From Bacteroidota bacterium (GTDB lineage Bacteria > Bacteroidota > Bacteroidia > Flavobacteriales_D > Sanyastnellaceae): a stretch of DNA of 34,418 nt. The stretch covers positions 1 to 34,418 of the forward strand of contig VGFR01000007.1 of the NCBI GenBank assembly GCA_016868835.1, in the 5' to 3' direction. Positions 9,510 through 19,282 of this stretch are shown here, piece by piece (position 1 is the first letter of the stretch; the number at the start of each line of letters is the position of its first letter). Both the position numbers and the translations under genes were made by a program. Below the pieces are notes generated by a model, which saw only the letters and a list, made by a program, of their open reading frames with translations, searched no databases and was not told where the DNA came from.

Positions 9510-10040
9510 TTATTCTTCCTCTTCGGAAGGATTAAATTCAAAATTTTCAAAATTCTTTATGTCTTTCCATTGGTCATCTGAATCCTTTTCCACACTGTAT
9601 TCTTCAATAGCATGAACCACTTCGGGGTTGCAATCTTTTTGATTGTCGTGCATTCTTCTTGCCGGAAGGCTGAGAATTACAAGCTCGTAAAATCTATTTG
9701 CAACTTCAAGTTGATATTCGCTGGGCCCAAGCGTCCAAACCTCATCCTCATCAGTTTTCGTTTCATGACCGAATTTGACCAACAATTGATCAAAACCGTT
9801 TAGAGTGAAGTCAAAGCTTTCTCCGCAACGATCACAAGGCAGTTGAACTGTGCCTTCAAGTTCTACGTCTAATTCCAACAAGGTTTCTTGCTTGTTTAGA
9901 ACAACATGGAAATTTAAATTGGCATCTTCAAATTCAGTAGTAGGAAAGTCTTCAAAGAACGTTTGGTCCAATTTAAAATCAATTTCGTGAAGACCGTTTT
10001 TCCAACCCGAAAAGGGGATAGTGCATAACGACTTTTTCAT
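9510..10040 (-). CDS. yceD: YceD/DUF177 family protein
   Basis: Member of the YceD (DUF177) family, which is linked to 23S rRNA accumulation in bacteria and plastids and is nearly always next to rpmF, as here. I start it at ATG 10040, giving 176 residues, because MKKSLCTIPFSGWKNGLHE looks like the family N-terminus and a -7 box sits just upstream, inside the 25-codon longer alternative from 10115. A possible metal-binding CDRC (69-72) lies in LPCDRCGESF; PARRMH (127-131) and Cys137 are the further conserved region. The C-terminus is strongly acidic (PSEEEE). Molecular function is not established; family membership is fairly sure. Confidence 0.88.
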   Translation of the reverse strand: MKKSLCTIPFSGWKNGLHEIDFKLDQTFFEDFPTTEFEDANLNFHVVLNKQETLLELDVELEGTVQLPCDRCGESFDFTLNGFDQLLVKFGHETKTDEDEVWTLGPSEYQLEVANRFYELVILSLPARRMHDNQKDCNPEVVHAIEEYSVEKDSDDQWKDIKNFENFEFNPSEEEE

Positions 10041-10062
10041 AACCTTGATTTCAAACGGACGG

Positions 10063-10070
10063 CAAATATA
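10063..10070 (-). promoter_or_regulatory. Bacteroidota -7 box (TATATTTG) for the yceD-rpmF operon
   Basis: Minus-strand TATATTTG lies 22 bases upstream of the proposed yceD ATG at 10040. It is a full TAnnTTTG match. No well-spaced -33 TTG is visible. It would drive yceD, rpmF, the hydrolase and possibly fabH. Confidence 0.5.
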
Positions 10071-10090
10071 CACATTTTTCCAATTTGTAC

Positions 10091-10098
10091 TACTTTTG
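10091..10098 (+). promoter_or_regulatory. Bacteroidota -7 box (TACTTTTG) for efp-pgk
   Basis: TACTTTTG lies 20 bases before the efp ATG at 10119 and is divergent from the yceD box about 20 bases away. No -33 TTG at usual spacing was seen. Confidence 0.45.
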
Positions 10099-10118
10099 GC
10101 GCTCAAATAAAACATGAC

Positions 10119-10685
10119 ATGGCGACTACAACTGCAGACATCTCAAACGGAATGTGCTTTAGAATGGATTCTCACATTTGGAAAGTAATTGAATTTCTTC
10201 ACGTTAAACCGGGAAAAGGACCCGCTTTCGTTCGCACGAAATTAAAAAACCTAAACAATGGAAAAATTGTAGACCACACGTTCAACTCAGGTGTTAAAAT
10301 AGATACGGTTCGAATAGAAACAAGAGAGTATCAGTTCTTATTCAAAGACGACCAATACAATTTCATGAACATGGAAGATTTTGAACAAATTGGAATTCCA
10401 GAACACATGATTAACGCTCCCAAATTTTTAAAAGAGGGTATGAAGTGTATTGTTTTATTCAACACGGAAGATGAACAGCCCATGTCATGTGATTTACCTT
10501 CTTTGGTTGAATTTGAAATTACATACACAGAACCCGGTTTGCGTGGCGATACCGCAACGAATGCAATGAAGCCAGCAACTCTAGATGTTGGTGTAGAAGT
10601 GCGTGTGCCTTTGTTTATTGAAGTTGGAGACCGCATTCGTGTAGATACGGCTTCAGGTCAATATCACGATCGTTTAAAGAAGTAA
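10119..10685 (+). CDS. efp: Translation elongation factor P
   Basis: EF-P binds the ribosome E site and relieves stalling at proline stretches. The 188-residue protein has the standard three-domain length. The tip loop is HVKPGKGPAFVRTK, with Lys33 at the position that is modified in species with EpmA-type systems; no modification gene is in this window. The C-terminal signature (TYTEPGLRGDTATNAMKPATL is one run; the core is EPGLRGDTA) and RIRVDTASGQYHDR are typical. The first ATG at 10114 is out of frame; the ATG at 10119 gives the family N-terminus ATTTADISNG. pgk follows after 12 bases, so the two probably form an operon. Confidence 0.97.
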   Translation: MATTTADISNGMCFRMDSHIWKVIEFLHVKPGKGPAFVRTKLKNLNNGKIVDHTFNSGVKIDTVRIETREYQFLFKDDQYNFMNMEDFEQIGIPEHMINAPKFLKEGMKCIVLFNTEDEQPMSCDLPSLVEFEITYTEPGLRGDTATNAMKPATLDVGVEVRVPLFIEVGDRIRVDTASGQYHDRLKK

Positions 10686-10697
10686 TTCCGAAAAACA

Positions 10698-11888
10698 ATG
10701 GCATCTTTCAGTGAAATTTCATTTGCGGATCAGCGCGTGCTTGTTCGGGTAGACTTCAATGTACCGCTTGACGAAAATTACAATGTAACCGATAATACAC
10801 GCATTCGTGCGGCTTTACCTACCATCAAGAAGTTAGTTGGTGATGGTGCAAAGGTCATTTTAATGTCTCATTTGGGTCGTCCGAAAGGCGGGCCAGATGA
10901 GAAATTCTCGCTGAAACATATTTGCTCTGAAGTTGCGAATTTACTTGGTCAAGAAGTGAATTTCTCTTCAGATTGTATCGGGGATACTGCAAAAAACGAA
11001 GTTGAAAAATTATCGAACGGAAGTGTTCTGCTTCTGGAAAATTTAAGGTTTTACACAGAGGAAGAAGGCGGAGACGAATTTTTTGCGGGTCAATTGGCAG
11101 AGTTGGGTGATGCATATGTAAATGATGCTTTTGGAACGGCCCACCGAGCGCATGCATCCACTGCGGTGATTGCCAAATTTTTCCCGACTGACAAGTATTT
11201 CGGGTTTCTAATGGAACAAGAAGTCTTGAGCATTGAACGTGTTTTAAACAGCACCGAAAGGCCAGTAACAGCTATTGTAGGCGGAAGCAAAGTGTCGAGT
11301 AAAATTGCAATCATTGAAAATTTACTGAGTACAGTGGACCACTTGATTATTGGTGGAGGCATGGCATTTACATTCATTAAAGCGCAAGGCGGAGAGATTG
11401 GTAATTCTTTAGTTGAAGATGATAAATTAGAACTTGCACTTCAATTGCTTTCACTCGCTGAATCGAAAGGAGTTCAAATTCATTTACCCTCAGATGCTAT
11501 CATTGCCGATGCGTTCAGCGCCAATGCCAACGTTTCAAGTGCAGATATTACATCCATTCCAGCGGGTTGGATGGGGTTAGATGTAGGCGAGAAATCTGTT
11601 GAACAATTCTCCAGTATTATTCTTCAATCGAAAATTGTTCTGTGGAATGGTCCTATGGGTGTTTTTGAATTGGAGCCGTTTGCAAACGGAACTATAGCTA
11701 TTGCGAAGGCTTTAGTGAAAGCCACTGAAAATGGCGCTTTCACTTTGGTTGGTGGTGGCGACTCGGTAGCTGCCATTAATCAATTCAAACTTGCTGAAAA
11801 AGTAAGTTACGTGAGTACAGGTGGTGGTGCCATGTTGGAATCTTTGGAAGGAATAGAATTGCCCGGTATCGCAGCAATAAAAAATTAA
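10698..11888 (+). CDS. pgk: Phosphoglycerate kinase
   Basis: Glycolytic enzyme that transfers phosphate between 1,3-bisphosphoglycerate and ADP. The 396-residue length is normal. The N-terminal domain carries [22 protein letters not shown] and the [10 protein letters not shown] segment; the hinge and nucleotide domain have [29 protein letters not shown] and the glycine-rich [10 protein letters not shown] and STGGGAMLE. All are standard PGK landmarks. It begins 12 bases after efp and is followed after 45 bases by a T9SS protein gene that appears to have its own promoter box. Confidence 0.97.
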   Translation: MASFSEISFADQRVLVRVDFNVPLDENYNVTDNTRIRAALPTIKKLVGDGAKVILMSHLGRPKGGPDEKFSLKHICSEVANLLGQEVNFSSDCIGDTAKNEVEKLSNGSVLLLENLRFYTEEEGGDEFFAGQLAELGDAYVNDAFGTAHRAHASTAVIAKFFPTDKYFGFLMEQEVLSIERVLNSTERPVTAIVGGSKVSSKIAIIENLLSTVDHLIIGGGMAFTFIKAQGGEIGNSLVEDDKLELALQLLSLAESKGVQIHLPSDAIIADAFSANANVSSADITSIPAGWMGLDVGEKSVEQFSSIILQSKIVLWNGPMGVFELEPFANGTIAIAKALVKATENGAFTLVGGGDSVAAINQFKLAEKVSYVSTGGGAMLESLEGIELPGIAAIKN

Positions 11889-11906
11889 TTTTTACTCTAG
11901 TTTTTG

Positions 11907-11914
11907 TATCTTCG
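11907..11914 (+). promoter_or_regulatory. Variant -7 box (TATCTTCG) before the large T9SS gene
   Basis: TATCTTCG differs from TAnnTTTG at one base and ends 19 bases before the ATG at 11934. No -33 TTG at good spacing. It lies within the longer TTG-started frame, favouring the ATG start. Confidence 0.35.
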
Positions 11915-11933
11915 TGCATCTAAAAATCAAACT

Positions 11934-14900
11934 ATGCACGCAAGAGTTCTATCCCTTATCCTAACTCTCCTTGTTTCTTCGTTTTTAATTCCCGTTTCAG
12001 CTCAGATTTATCAACCGGAAGGCTTGAATATTCCTGGTGAATGGAATGGTTGGACAAACCCTCCGGCAGCGGGTCCTTTTTTATCTTCGTCGCAAGCAGG
12101 CGGTTTGGTGAATTTGATTACCACAGGTGAACGCCGATGGACCACTACGTTTCAGTCTGGCTACACAGGTAGTAGACAATTTTTATTTACCAGTGGTCCA
12201 AATGGAAGCCCATACAACAACAAGTGGGGTGGAGTAACAACCACTTTGAATACCATTCAGAATTATTTCTATCAATCGGGAACGAACAATTCAGTCAATG
12301 TAACGAATGGTAAGTATTACACCATTAACTGGGATGATAATGGATACGTGAATACGAATGCTATTGTAATGGAAACCTCAAATGCTCCTGTTACAATTTC
12401 AAGTGATTCACAAAACCCCGCCGCTAATGCGGTTTATAACTACAACAGTGTCATTGTAACAGCAAGTTTGTCTGCGTCGTTAAGTCCAGAAGAAAAAGTC
12501 TATCTGCGATACTCAACAGACAATTGGGTAAACATTACCAACGTGTTAATGACGGTATCAGGTTCAACAGCTCAGGCTGTAATACCATCGTTTGCAACGG
12601 GCACAAACGTGAGTTATAGCATTGTAACCACCACAAGAACCTTCGCGAGCAATGAAGGAAACTATAACGCAGATTTAAGTACCATTCGCAGAAATGAAAA
12701 TAATAGGACTTATACTATTTTAGCTCCATCAGACGGTTGTGTGGCCGTTGGTAACCCGAGTGATTGGGGAATCAATCAATGGAATGTTTATGTATACAAC
12801 GCATCCAGTGCCAATGCTTGGGTCAACAATTATGTTGGATACTATTCCATGCCCGATCTTTCGTTCAATACCAGTTTAAATCAAACCAATTCGAATTTTT
12901 ACTCTTGGAATATAAATGGTTCCCCAGCAAATGCTCCTGGCTATCAAGGTTGTACAGCCGGAAATGATAACCATTCATTCCGAATGAAACGACAAGGTTT
13001 TCCTTGTGGGGCCTATCAAATTTCGGTTACAGATATCGATGATTTGGGCGAGTTATATGTCAATGGTACTCTAGTATGGAAAAATCATGTGTGCTGCGGT
13101 TTGTCATCTGCTGTTTGGGGCGGGTATTTAGATGGTTCTTCAACGGTTGAGTTCAAAGTTCTTGAGATTGGAGGAGGTTCTGTTTGCGGTTTAACTTTTG
13201 CCTCTTTGCCAGAGCCTACTGCCGTTATTACCCCTACTAATCCAACTGAAATTAATTGCAACGGTGTCATTACTTTGTCAAATGTCTCTGGCGGAGCATG
13301 CCATCTGGTGAGTGCACCATTCAATGGTGTAATACCTTCAGGAAGTAGTTTTTATGGATCAGGTCAAATTCCTTCAGGTGACCCGAATTATTGCATGTTA
13401 ACACCCAATAGCGGAGGACAATTGGGAACATGGGCATATACTCCCACATACAGACCTACTGCTTTCAGCGTGAGATACCGTCAATACATGGGTCAAGGAT
13501 CAGAAGCAGATGGCATAAGCTTTAACTATGGAAATTTTAACCCAGCTGTTGGTGGGGGAGAATCTGGATTTGGGAAATTGGTCATCGCATTTAAAACATA
13601 TGGTGCTGATGTGGTGGAATTGCTCTATGATGGGGTTCTTATTGCAAGTTATAGCCCATCATTTGGGTTATCGAATGAGGCTTGGACACCAACGCAAATA
13701 GATATATCTGCTGACGGTAAAGTGACTTTAATTTTCAATGGAACAACAGTCTTTAACCAGGTTCAGCTTCCTGCTGGATATGCAACAGCAGATAAGTCGA
13801 ATTGGATTTACGCTTTTTCCGGCAGAACGGGTGCAGACACCGATTTACAGGCAATAGATGATTTAACCATCTATTCAAGAGATAACCTCGAGTTCTTTGT
13901 TAGTGGGGTTACCTCTTCTTGGACAACTTCAAAAACTATCAATGCTCCTGCGGGTACGTATACCGTTGAAGCGAGAAACGTTTGTGGTACAGGATGCACA
14001 TACACTCTAGGGTCAGTGACCATCATTGATCCTTCATCGCCTTCATTAACTTTAACTTCTACAAACGGTACAGGTCAGTCTTACAATGACGGTGTGGCAG
14101 ATTGCGGAATGTCTAGCTCAACTTTTGGTTGGTTAACAGATGGAAGTTATTCTGTGACAGTGAACGGATGTACCAACGCTAACTATACCGTAACCGAACA
14201 GTTTGTGGTGAACGGTACAGTGCAAAATACGGAAACTTGGAACCTTTCGGGAACCGCAACTTGGACCCCGAACAGATTCTGGTCTGTAGGAGTTACTACC
14301 GTGAACGTCACTGTTACCGATTCAGAAGGTAACGCGTTCACTACCACATACACGGTTACAATCACAGACAACGAACCATTGAGTATTGTTGCTCCTGCTG
14401 ATATAACGGCGTGTTCGGGAACAACGGTTGATTTGGGTTCTGCTACTGTTGGTGGATGTTGGACCAACGTATCGAATAACGCACCTGCAAATTTACCGAT
14501 TGGAAATACAACCATCACATGGACTATTACAGGTGCAAGCGGTAATACTGCAACAGATACTCAGATAGTAACAATAATTGAAACAGTTACGCCAACGGTA
14601 ACCATTTCCGCCTCACCCGATTTACAGGTTTGTCCGTTTGCTGAACCAGGTGGAAATGATGAGAATATGATATTTTTTACAGCATCTACAACGAATTGTG
14701 GTGACAATCCAACGTATCAATGGTATGTGAACGGAAATGATACTTGGGGTAATGAACCAAATGTTTCGGGAGATGTGTTTATTGGCGGAGAGCAGATTTA
14801 TGTTACCGTGATACCTACAAATGACTGCCAGACATCGAGTCTTGTTACTTCGAATATTTTAGTACCTGTTGCAATGAATGCTCAGTCGTATTATGTCGAT

Positions 14901-17900
14901 TATGATGGTGATGGATATGGGAACTCTTTCAATTCTCAAATGGCTTGTAGTCCACAACCTGGTCTAACTACCGTAGGTGGCGATTGCGATGATTACAATG
15001 CAAATGCATATCCAGGTGCAACGGAGATTTGCGGAAACGGAATCGATGATGATTGTATTGGTGGTGACTTGGCTTGTAATGTGCCGGGTTGTACCGATAA
15101 TACTGCTTGTAATTACAATTCTGCGGCTACCAATGATGATGGTTCATGTTCTTATGGATCTAGTTTTTATGCTGACACGGATAACGACGGATATGGAGCA
15201 GGAACGGCAACGCAAGCTTGTACACAACCTTCTGGATTCGTAACGAATAATACGGATTGTAACGACTCAAGTAGTGCAGTTTACCCAGGTGCAACAGAAA
15301 CTTGCAACAGCATAGACGATGATTGCGACGGTTCAACTGATGAAGGTGTTCAATCTACGTTCTATGCAGATGCTGACGGTGATGGTTTTGGTGAATTAGC
15401 AACTTCAACAGACGCGTGTACTGCTCCAACAGGATATGTATCGAACAGCACAGATTGTGACGATTCAGACAACGCATTATATCCCGGTGCAACAGAAACT
15501 TGCAACGATATTGATGATGATTGTGACGGAACAGCGGATGATGGGCTCCAAACTACAACATATTATGTAGATGGTGATGGCGATGGATTTGGAACAACAA
15601 CTTCTGCAGATTTTTGTGAAGATCCTGGAGTTGGATATGCAACAAACAATACAGATTGCAACGACACAAATGCTCAAATCAATCAAACGGCAACAGAATT
15701 GTGCAACGGTATTGATGACAACTGTAATAACCAAACAGATGAAGGATTGCCATTCACAAACTATTATGTAGACAGCGATGGCGATGGCTTCGGAGCTGGA
15801 ACGGCGGCAAGTTTTTGTGCGAACCCTGGAGCTTCCTACGCAACCACCAATACCGATTGTAACAACGGGAATGCAAATATTTATCCAGGTGCAAACGAGA
15901 TCTGTAATGGCGTTGATGACGATTGTGATGGATCTACAGATGAGGGCGTACTAAACACTTACTATGCAGATGCAGATGGTGACGGTTATGGAAATTCAGG
16001 CAACACACAAACAGCTTGTTCTCAACCAACAGGTTATGTGACTATTGGCGGTGATTGCTTCGATGGTTCAGCTGCCATTAATCCAGGCGCAACCGAAATT
16101 TGCAACAACATAGATGACAACTGTGACGGCACAATAGATAATGCATTTGTTAACTACTATGCAGATAGTGATGGTGATGGTTTTGGTGGTGGAAATGCAG
16201 TTTCAATTCAATCGTGTACTACACCAGCTGGCTATACAACCTCAGCAACCGATTGTAACAATGCCAATGCCAACGTTTATCCTGGCGCCATAGAAATTTG
16301 TAATGGTATTGATGACGATTGTGATTCAAACATTGACGAGGGTGTATTGATGACGTATTATTTAGATTCAGATGGAGATGGATTCGGAGGTACAACTTCT
16401 ACAACAGGATGCTCAGCACCGAATGGGTATGTTTCATCTTCAACAGATTGTAATGACACCAATTCAGCTGTGAATCCAGGTGCGACAGAAGTATGTAATT
16501 CAATTGATGATGATTGTGATGGAACCACAGACGAAGGTTGTCCGTCAACAACGCCAGGTGAGGAGCCAAGCAACGCTGTGAGTGCTCCGTCTAGTTATTA
16601 TTCGTATTGCTCTAATTTCTACGGTACACTTGCAGGCGCATTACCAAGTACGTACGCACAATCCACATGTGTTACCGGAGAAGATAAGTGGTATACATTC
16701 ACGGCGTTGTCAAGTGGAGTAACTATATTCATTGGCTCTTACTTCAATGATATCTTAATTGAATTGCAAGATGTGAATGGTAATTTAATAGAGACGGAAA
16801 ATGCTGTGAATGGTATTGGAACAGAAGTAATGAACTACGTGGGATTAACTGCTGGACAGGTATATCGTGTGGGCGTTAGAAACTACAACAGTAACCTTGC
16901 TGCTGGTAATCAATTCTCTGGATGTATTCGTCATTTGAAGCGCGGCGGTTGTGATAGCGGAACTGTAGGTGGAGGTAACTGGCCAAGTCAAATTAGCATG
17001 TGCTCTGTTTTCAAAGCAACATACGCAGGTTCAGGTGTTCAGTATCGTTATACTTGGACAGGACTTACAGGCGGCGCTACCGGAAACGTTTACACAAGAA
17101 CTCAAAGTTCAGATTACTTGAGTTTGACAAACGTTACACCAACACTACAAAGTGGCTGTCAATACAGCGTATTGGTAACAAACCTATACACCATAGCCAA
17201 TGGCGCTGGTGTAAATGAAGTCTTGGAAGTACCAGCTTTAGCACCGTGTACAATTACCATATTAGCCGACGCTACAGTACAATTACGTTCAACAGACCAA
17301 TGCTCAAACGGACCACGCTTCAGAAGCTCGGTTGTAGCTTCTTTACCTTGGGTATGCGGTGTAAATAACTGGCGTTGGAGATTCACTGAGGTGAACCCAT
17401 CAACTTATCAGGTTATTGGCTTACCTATTGAAATAAATAGAGGTGCAGCAAGTAATTACTTGAACTTGGGAACTGTTGCAGCATTACAATACGGTAAGAC
17501 GTATGCAGTTCAAACTGCCCCTGTATTCACATATACCGGTTCCAACTACCAATGGGGCCCTTCACACTACCTATGTATCATAGGCTTGTCAGGAATGACG
17601 CTGAACAATACAGATCAGGTTATGGATGAATCAAATAAAAATGAAAATTTGATTGTCAATGAATTCGAACTTGCTTTGTATCCGAATCCAACCAATGGAG
17701 ACGAACTGAATATTACATTGAGTGGAGTTTCTGGCGATGATCAGTCATTGGTAAGAATAATGAATACCTTCGGTCAGATTGTTTATGAAGGAAAATGGAA
17801 CGCGGAAGGCGTTATTCAAAAACAAGTTAACGTGAGCCGTTGGTCCAATGGTATGTATCTTTTTGAGGTTCGCTCAGGAGATCAGACCCTTACGAAACGA

Positions 17901-17918
17901 TTCATGATTAGTCAATAA
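11934..17918 (+). CDS. Very large T9SS-secreted multidomain protein with eight MopE-type metal-binding repeats
   Basis: Predicted cell-surface or secreted protein of 1994 residues; function unknown. Signal peptide at 1-24 (ending PVSAQ). Then: N-terminal beta-rich domains with an aromatic-rich GEWNGW start (to about 260); a Cys-containing domain (to about 440); a legume-lectin/concanavalin-like domain (about 455-648, SEADGISFNYG); HYR/Ig-like domains (about 740-980, including APADITACSG); a GCTD module; eight Putative_metal_mo (MopE) repeats at about 985-1536, each with YYxDxDGDGFG, TDCND, NPGATExCN and DDDCDGxxD; a PPC-like domain (about 1541-1662, KWYTFTALSSG); two tandem Cys-bearing beta domains (about 1687-1882); and a T9SS type A tail (ELALYPNPTNG to the end). 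The repeats are rich in Asp like calcium loops, so divalent metal binding is plausible but unproven. ATG 11934 is chosen because it begins the signal peptide. Confidence 0.9.
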   Translation: MHARVLSLILTLLVSSFLIPVSAQIYQPEGLNIPGEWNGWTNPPAAGPFLSSSQAGGLVNLITTGERRWTTTFQSGYTGSRQFLFTSGPNGSPYNNKWGGVTTTLNTIQNYFYQSGTNNSVNVTNGKYYTINWDDNGYVNTNAIVMETSNAPVTISSDSQNPAANAVYNYNSVIVTASLSASLSPEEKVYLRYSTDNWVNITNVLMTVSGSTAQAVIPSFATGTNVSYSIVTTTRTFASNEGNYNADLSTIRRNENNRTYTILAPSDGCVAVGNPSDWGINQWNVYVYNASSANAWVNNYVGYYSMPDLSFNTSLNQTNSNFYSWNINGSPANAPGYQGCTAGNDNHSFRMKRQGFPCGAYQISVTDIDDLGELYVNGTLVWKNHVCCGLSSAVWGGYLDGSSTVEFKVLEIGGGSVCGLTFASLPEPTAVITPTNPTEINCNGVITLSNVSGGACHLVSAPFNGVIPSGSSFYGSGQIPSGDPNYCMLTPNSGGQLGTWAYTPTYRPTAFSVRYRQYMGQGSEADGISFNYGNFNPAVGGGESGFGKLVIAFKTYGADVVELLYDGVLIASYSPSFGLSNEAWTPTQIDISADGKVTLIFNGTTVFNQVQLPAGYATADKSNWIYAFSGRTGADTDLQAIDDLTIYSRDNLEFFVSGVTSSWTTSKTINAPAGTYTVEARNVCGTGCTYTLGSVTIIDPSSPSLTLTSTNGTGQSYNDGVADCGMSSSTFGWLTDGSYSVTVNGCTNANYTVTEQFVVNGTVQNTETWNLSGTATWTPNRFWSVGVTTVNVTVTDSEGNAFTTTYTVTITDNEPLSIVAPADITACSGTTVDLGSATVGGCWTNVSNNAPANLPIGNTTITWTITGASGNTATDTQIVTIIETVTPTVTISASPDLQVCPFAEPGGNDENMIFFTASTTNCGDNPTYQWYVNGNDTWGNEPNVSGDVFIGGEQIYVTVIPTNDCQTSSLVTSNILVPVAMNAQSYYVDYDGDGYGNSFNSQMACSPQPGLTTVGGDCDDYNANAYPGATEICGNGIDDDCIGGDLACNVPGCTDNTACNYNSAATNDDGSCSYGSSFYADTDNDGYGAGTATQACTQPSGFVTNNTDCNDSSSAVYPGATETCNSIDDDCDGSTDEGVQSTFYADADGDGFGELATSTDACTAPTGYVSNSTDCDDSDNALYPGATETCNDIDDDCDGTADDGLQTTTYYVDGDGDGFGTTTSADFCEDPGVGYATNNTDCNDTNAQINQTATELCNGIDDNCNNQTDEGLPFTNYYVDSDGDGFGAGTAASFCANPGASYATTNTDCNNGNANIYPGANEICNGVDDDCDGSTDEGVLNTYYADADGDGYGNSGNTQTACSQPTGYVTIGGDCFDGSAAINPGATEICNNIDDNCDGTIDNAFVNYYADSDGDGFGGGNAVSIQSCTTPAGYTTSATDCNNANANVYPGAIEICNGIDDDCDSNIDEGVLMTYYLDSDGDGFGGTTSTTGCSAPNGYVSSSTDCNDTNSAVNPGATEVCNSIDDDCDGTTDEGCPSTTPGEEPSNAVSAPSSYYSYCSNFYGTLAGALPSTYAQSTCVTGEDKWYTFTALSSGVTIFIGSYFNDILIELQDVNGNLIETENAVNGIGTEVMNYVGLTAGQVYRVGVRNYNSNLAAGNQFSGCIRHLKRGGCDSGTVGGGNWPSQISMCSVFKATYAGSGVQYRYTWTGLTGGATGNVYTRTQSSDYLSLTNVTPTLQSGCQYSVLVTNLYTIANGAGVNEVLEVPALAPCTITILADATVQLRSTDQCSNGPRFRSSVVASLPWVCGVNNWRWRFTEVNPSTYQVIGLPIEINRGAASNYLNLGTVAALQYGKTYAVQTAPVFTYTGSNYQWGPSHYLCIIGLSGMTLNNTDQVMDESNKNENLIVNEFELALYPNPTNGDELNITLSGVSGDDQSLVRIMNTFGQIVYEGKWNAEGVIQKQVNVSRWSNGMYLFEVRSGDQTLTKRFMISQ
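14889..16541 (+). repeat. Eight tandem MopE-type (Putative_metal_mo) protein repeats
   Basis: Units start at 14889, 15165, 15360, 15561, 15762, 15960, 16155 and 16356. Apart from the first, which is followed by a 25-residue GCTD module, units are 195-201 bases (65-67 residues). Each has an acidic loop (DxDGDGFG or DGDGYG), two Cys around a TDC motif, then PGATExCN and IDDDCDG. The DNA has diverged between units while the protein pattern is kept. Confidence 0.92.
15087..15161 (+). other. GCTD-type 25-residue Cys module
   Basis: Encodes GCTDNTACNYNSAATNDDGS followed by CSYGS, inserted between MopE repeats 1 and 2. A module of the same length (26714-26788) precedes the first repeat in the second MopE protein. 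The motif is common in secreted proteins of marine and freshwater Bacteroidota; its role is unknown. Confidence 0.75.
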
Positions 17919-17937
17919 TTCAAGCGAAACGAAAATG

Positions 17938-17966
17938 AAAAGGGGTGAAGAAATTCACCCCTTTTT
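17938..17966 (+). terminator. Rho-independent terminator with GAAA tetraloop
   Basis: AAAAGGGGTGAA (17938-17949), GAAA loop, TTCACCCCTTTT (17954-17965), then T. A perfect 12-bp stem 20 bases after the large T9SS gene. It separates that gene from hemA. Its A-run and T-run could serve both directions. Confidence 0.92.
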
Positions 17967-18020
17967 CTATGAGATATATCACTGCGGTTTTATGACAATA
18001 GTATGACATAGAAACTCAGT

Positions 18021-18038
18021 CGCGAAAGCATCTTCGCG
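18021..18038 (+). promoter_or_regulatory. Small inverted repeat just upstream of hemA
   Basis: CGCGAA (18021-18026) and TTCGCG (18033-18038) flank a six-base loop, ending five bases before the hemA ATG. It could shape the leader or be an operator, or be chance. No T-run follows, so it is not a terminator. Confidence 0.25.
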
Positions 18039-18043
18039 TTTGT

Positions 18044-19279
18044 ATGCAGGGTTTGAGAGCTATTTCCATTCATCACCACCACTTTCCTTTGGAAACCATA
18101 GGTGATTTTTCTCTAGCTGAAGAGGCTTTGGAGGGAACAGTCAATAAATTAAAGCAGACTTTTGGAATTCAAGAAATCATGTACCTCGGCACGTGCAATC
18201 GCATTGAATTTATTTTCACCTTACCCCACTACGTATGTCCAGGATTCGCATTCGAGTTTTTGAAATGCGTTCAACCCAATGTGCCAGATGAAGTGCTACG
18301 CGGTATAGCGGGAAAGGTACTTCGTTTCAATGACGAAGAAACGGTAGAACACTTATTTCGCGTGGCTTCTGGATTAGATTCAATGATTGTGGGAGAGCAA
18401 GAAATTATTACGCAATTGAGAAAAGCCTATGAGGCTTGTGAGAATCTGAAAGCAACGGGTGATGATTTGCGCCTTTTAATTCAGGCGGCAATACGCGTTG
18501 GAAAAGAAGTTTACACGGAAACCAATCTCTCGAAAAAACCCGTTTCTATAGTTTCAATCGCTTGGAACGAATTCAGAAAAAAACAATTTCCTCATCAATC
18601 TAGAATTCTGTGCGTAGGTGCGGGTCAAATCATTCGAAATTTTGTAAAATTTCTCGGCGAAAACAGTTACTCCAATGTTCATGTAGTGAATAGATCATTG
18701 GAAAACGCAGAACAAGTGGCGCGCTTGGCGGCAGGAAAAGCTTCAACACTTTCTGACCTCACTGCTCAAATTCCAGCTGCAGATGTTCTTGTTGTTTGCA
18801 CAGGATCACAGGAATATATCATTCAAAAAGAACACTTAGAAATGTTGGTAGATGGTAACTCTACCGAGAAAATGGTAATAGATTTAGCACTTCCAAATAA
18901 CGTGCATCCAGATGTATTAAATCTGCCAAACATTGATTTTGTTGACATGGTATCCATTCAAAAATCAATTCATGAGAACATTGCATTCAGAGAAGAATCC
19001 ATGGAAGATGGAATTCGAATAGTGGATCGCAACAAGAATGAATTCAAGAAAATGGTGCAGTCTAGAAATGTTGAACGGGTCATGAGAGCCATTCCTGAGA
19101 CCATTAAGGGAATAAAACAAACCGCGGTGGAACTGGTGTTCAAAAAAGAAATTGACGGTCTGAATGAAGAAACAAAAGCCTTGGTTTTAGATATCATTCA
19201 GTACATGGAAAAGAAGTATATTTCGGTGCCAATGAAAATGGCAAAGGATGTACTTTTGGAGGAGATATCAAAAAATTAA
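18044..19279 (+). CDS. hemA: Glutamyl-tRNA reductase
   Basis: NADPH-dependent enzyme that reduces the glutamate on tRNA-Glu to glutamate-1-semialdehyde, the committed step of C5 tetrapyrrole synthesis. 411 residues, normal length. The catalytic cysteine is Cys51 in the diagnostic GTCNRIEF. SGLDSMIVGEQEIITQLRKAY follows (the core GEQEI binding region), then the Rossmann part ILCVGAGQIIRNFV. The N-terminus is unusually His-rich (ISIHHHHFP at 8-14). It heads a tight hemA-hemC-hemD cluster: three bases separate it from hemC. The 125-base upstream gap contains the terminator of the preceding gene and a small hairpin (18021-18038) but no convincing -7 box. Confidence 0.96.
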   Translation: MQGLRAISIHHHHFPLETIGDFSLAEEALEGTVNKLKQTFGIQEIMYLGTCNRIEFIFTLPHYVCPGFAFEFLKCVQPNVPDEVLRGIAGKVLRFNDEETVEHLFRVASGLDSMIVGEQEIITQLRKAYEACENLKATGDDLRLLIQAAIRVGKEVYTETNLSKKPVSIVSIAWNEFRKKQFPHQSRILCVGAGQIIRNFVKFLGENSYSNVHVVNRSLENAEQVARLAAGKASTLSDLTAQIPAADVLVVCTGSQEYIIQKEHLEMLVDGNSTEKMVIDLALPNNVHPDVLNLPNIDFVDMVSIQKSIHENIAFREESMEDGIRIVDRNKNEFKKMVQSRNVERVMRAIPETIKGIKQTAVELVFKKEIDGLNEETKALVLDIIQYMEKKYISVPMKMAKDVLLEEISKN

Positions 19280-19282
19280 CAC

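Noticed and set aside
15477-15734. 85-codon Cys/Ile-rich frame on the minus strand
   Set aside because: It is the complement of the MopE repeats; its composition follows from their Asp/Asn/Cys codons.
14889-16541. Regular ~200-base periodicity as CRISPR or DNA satellite
   Set aside because: The period is a protein repeat in one open frame; DNA units are diverged and there are no short identical repeats with unique spacers.
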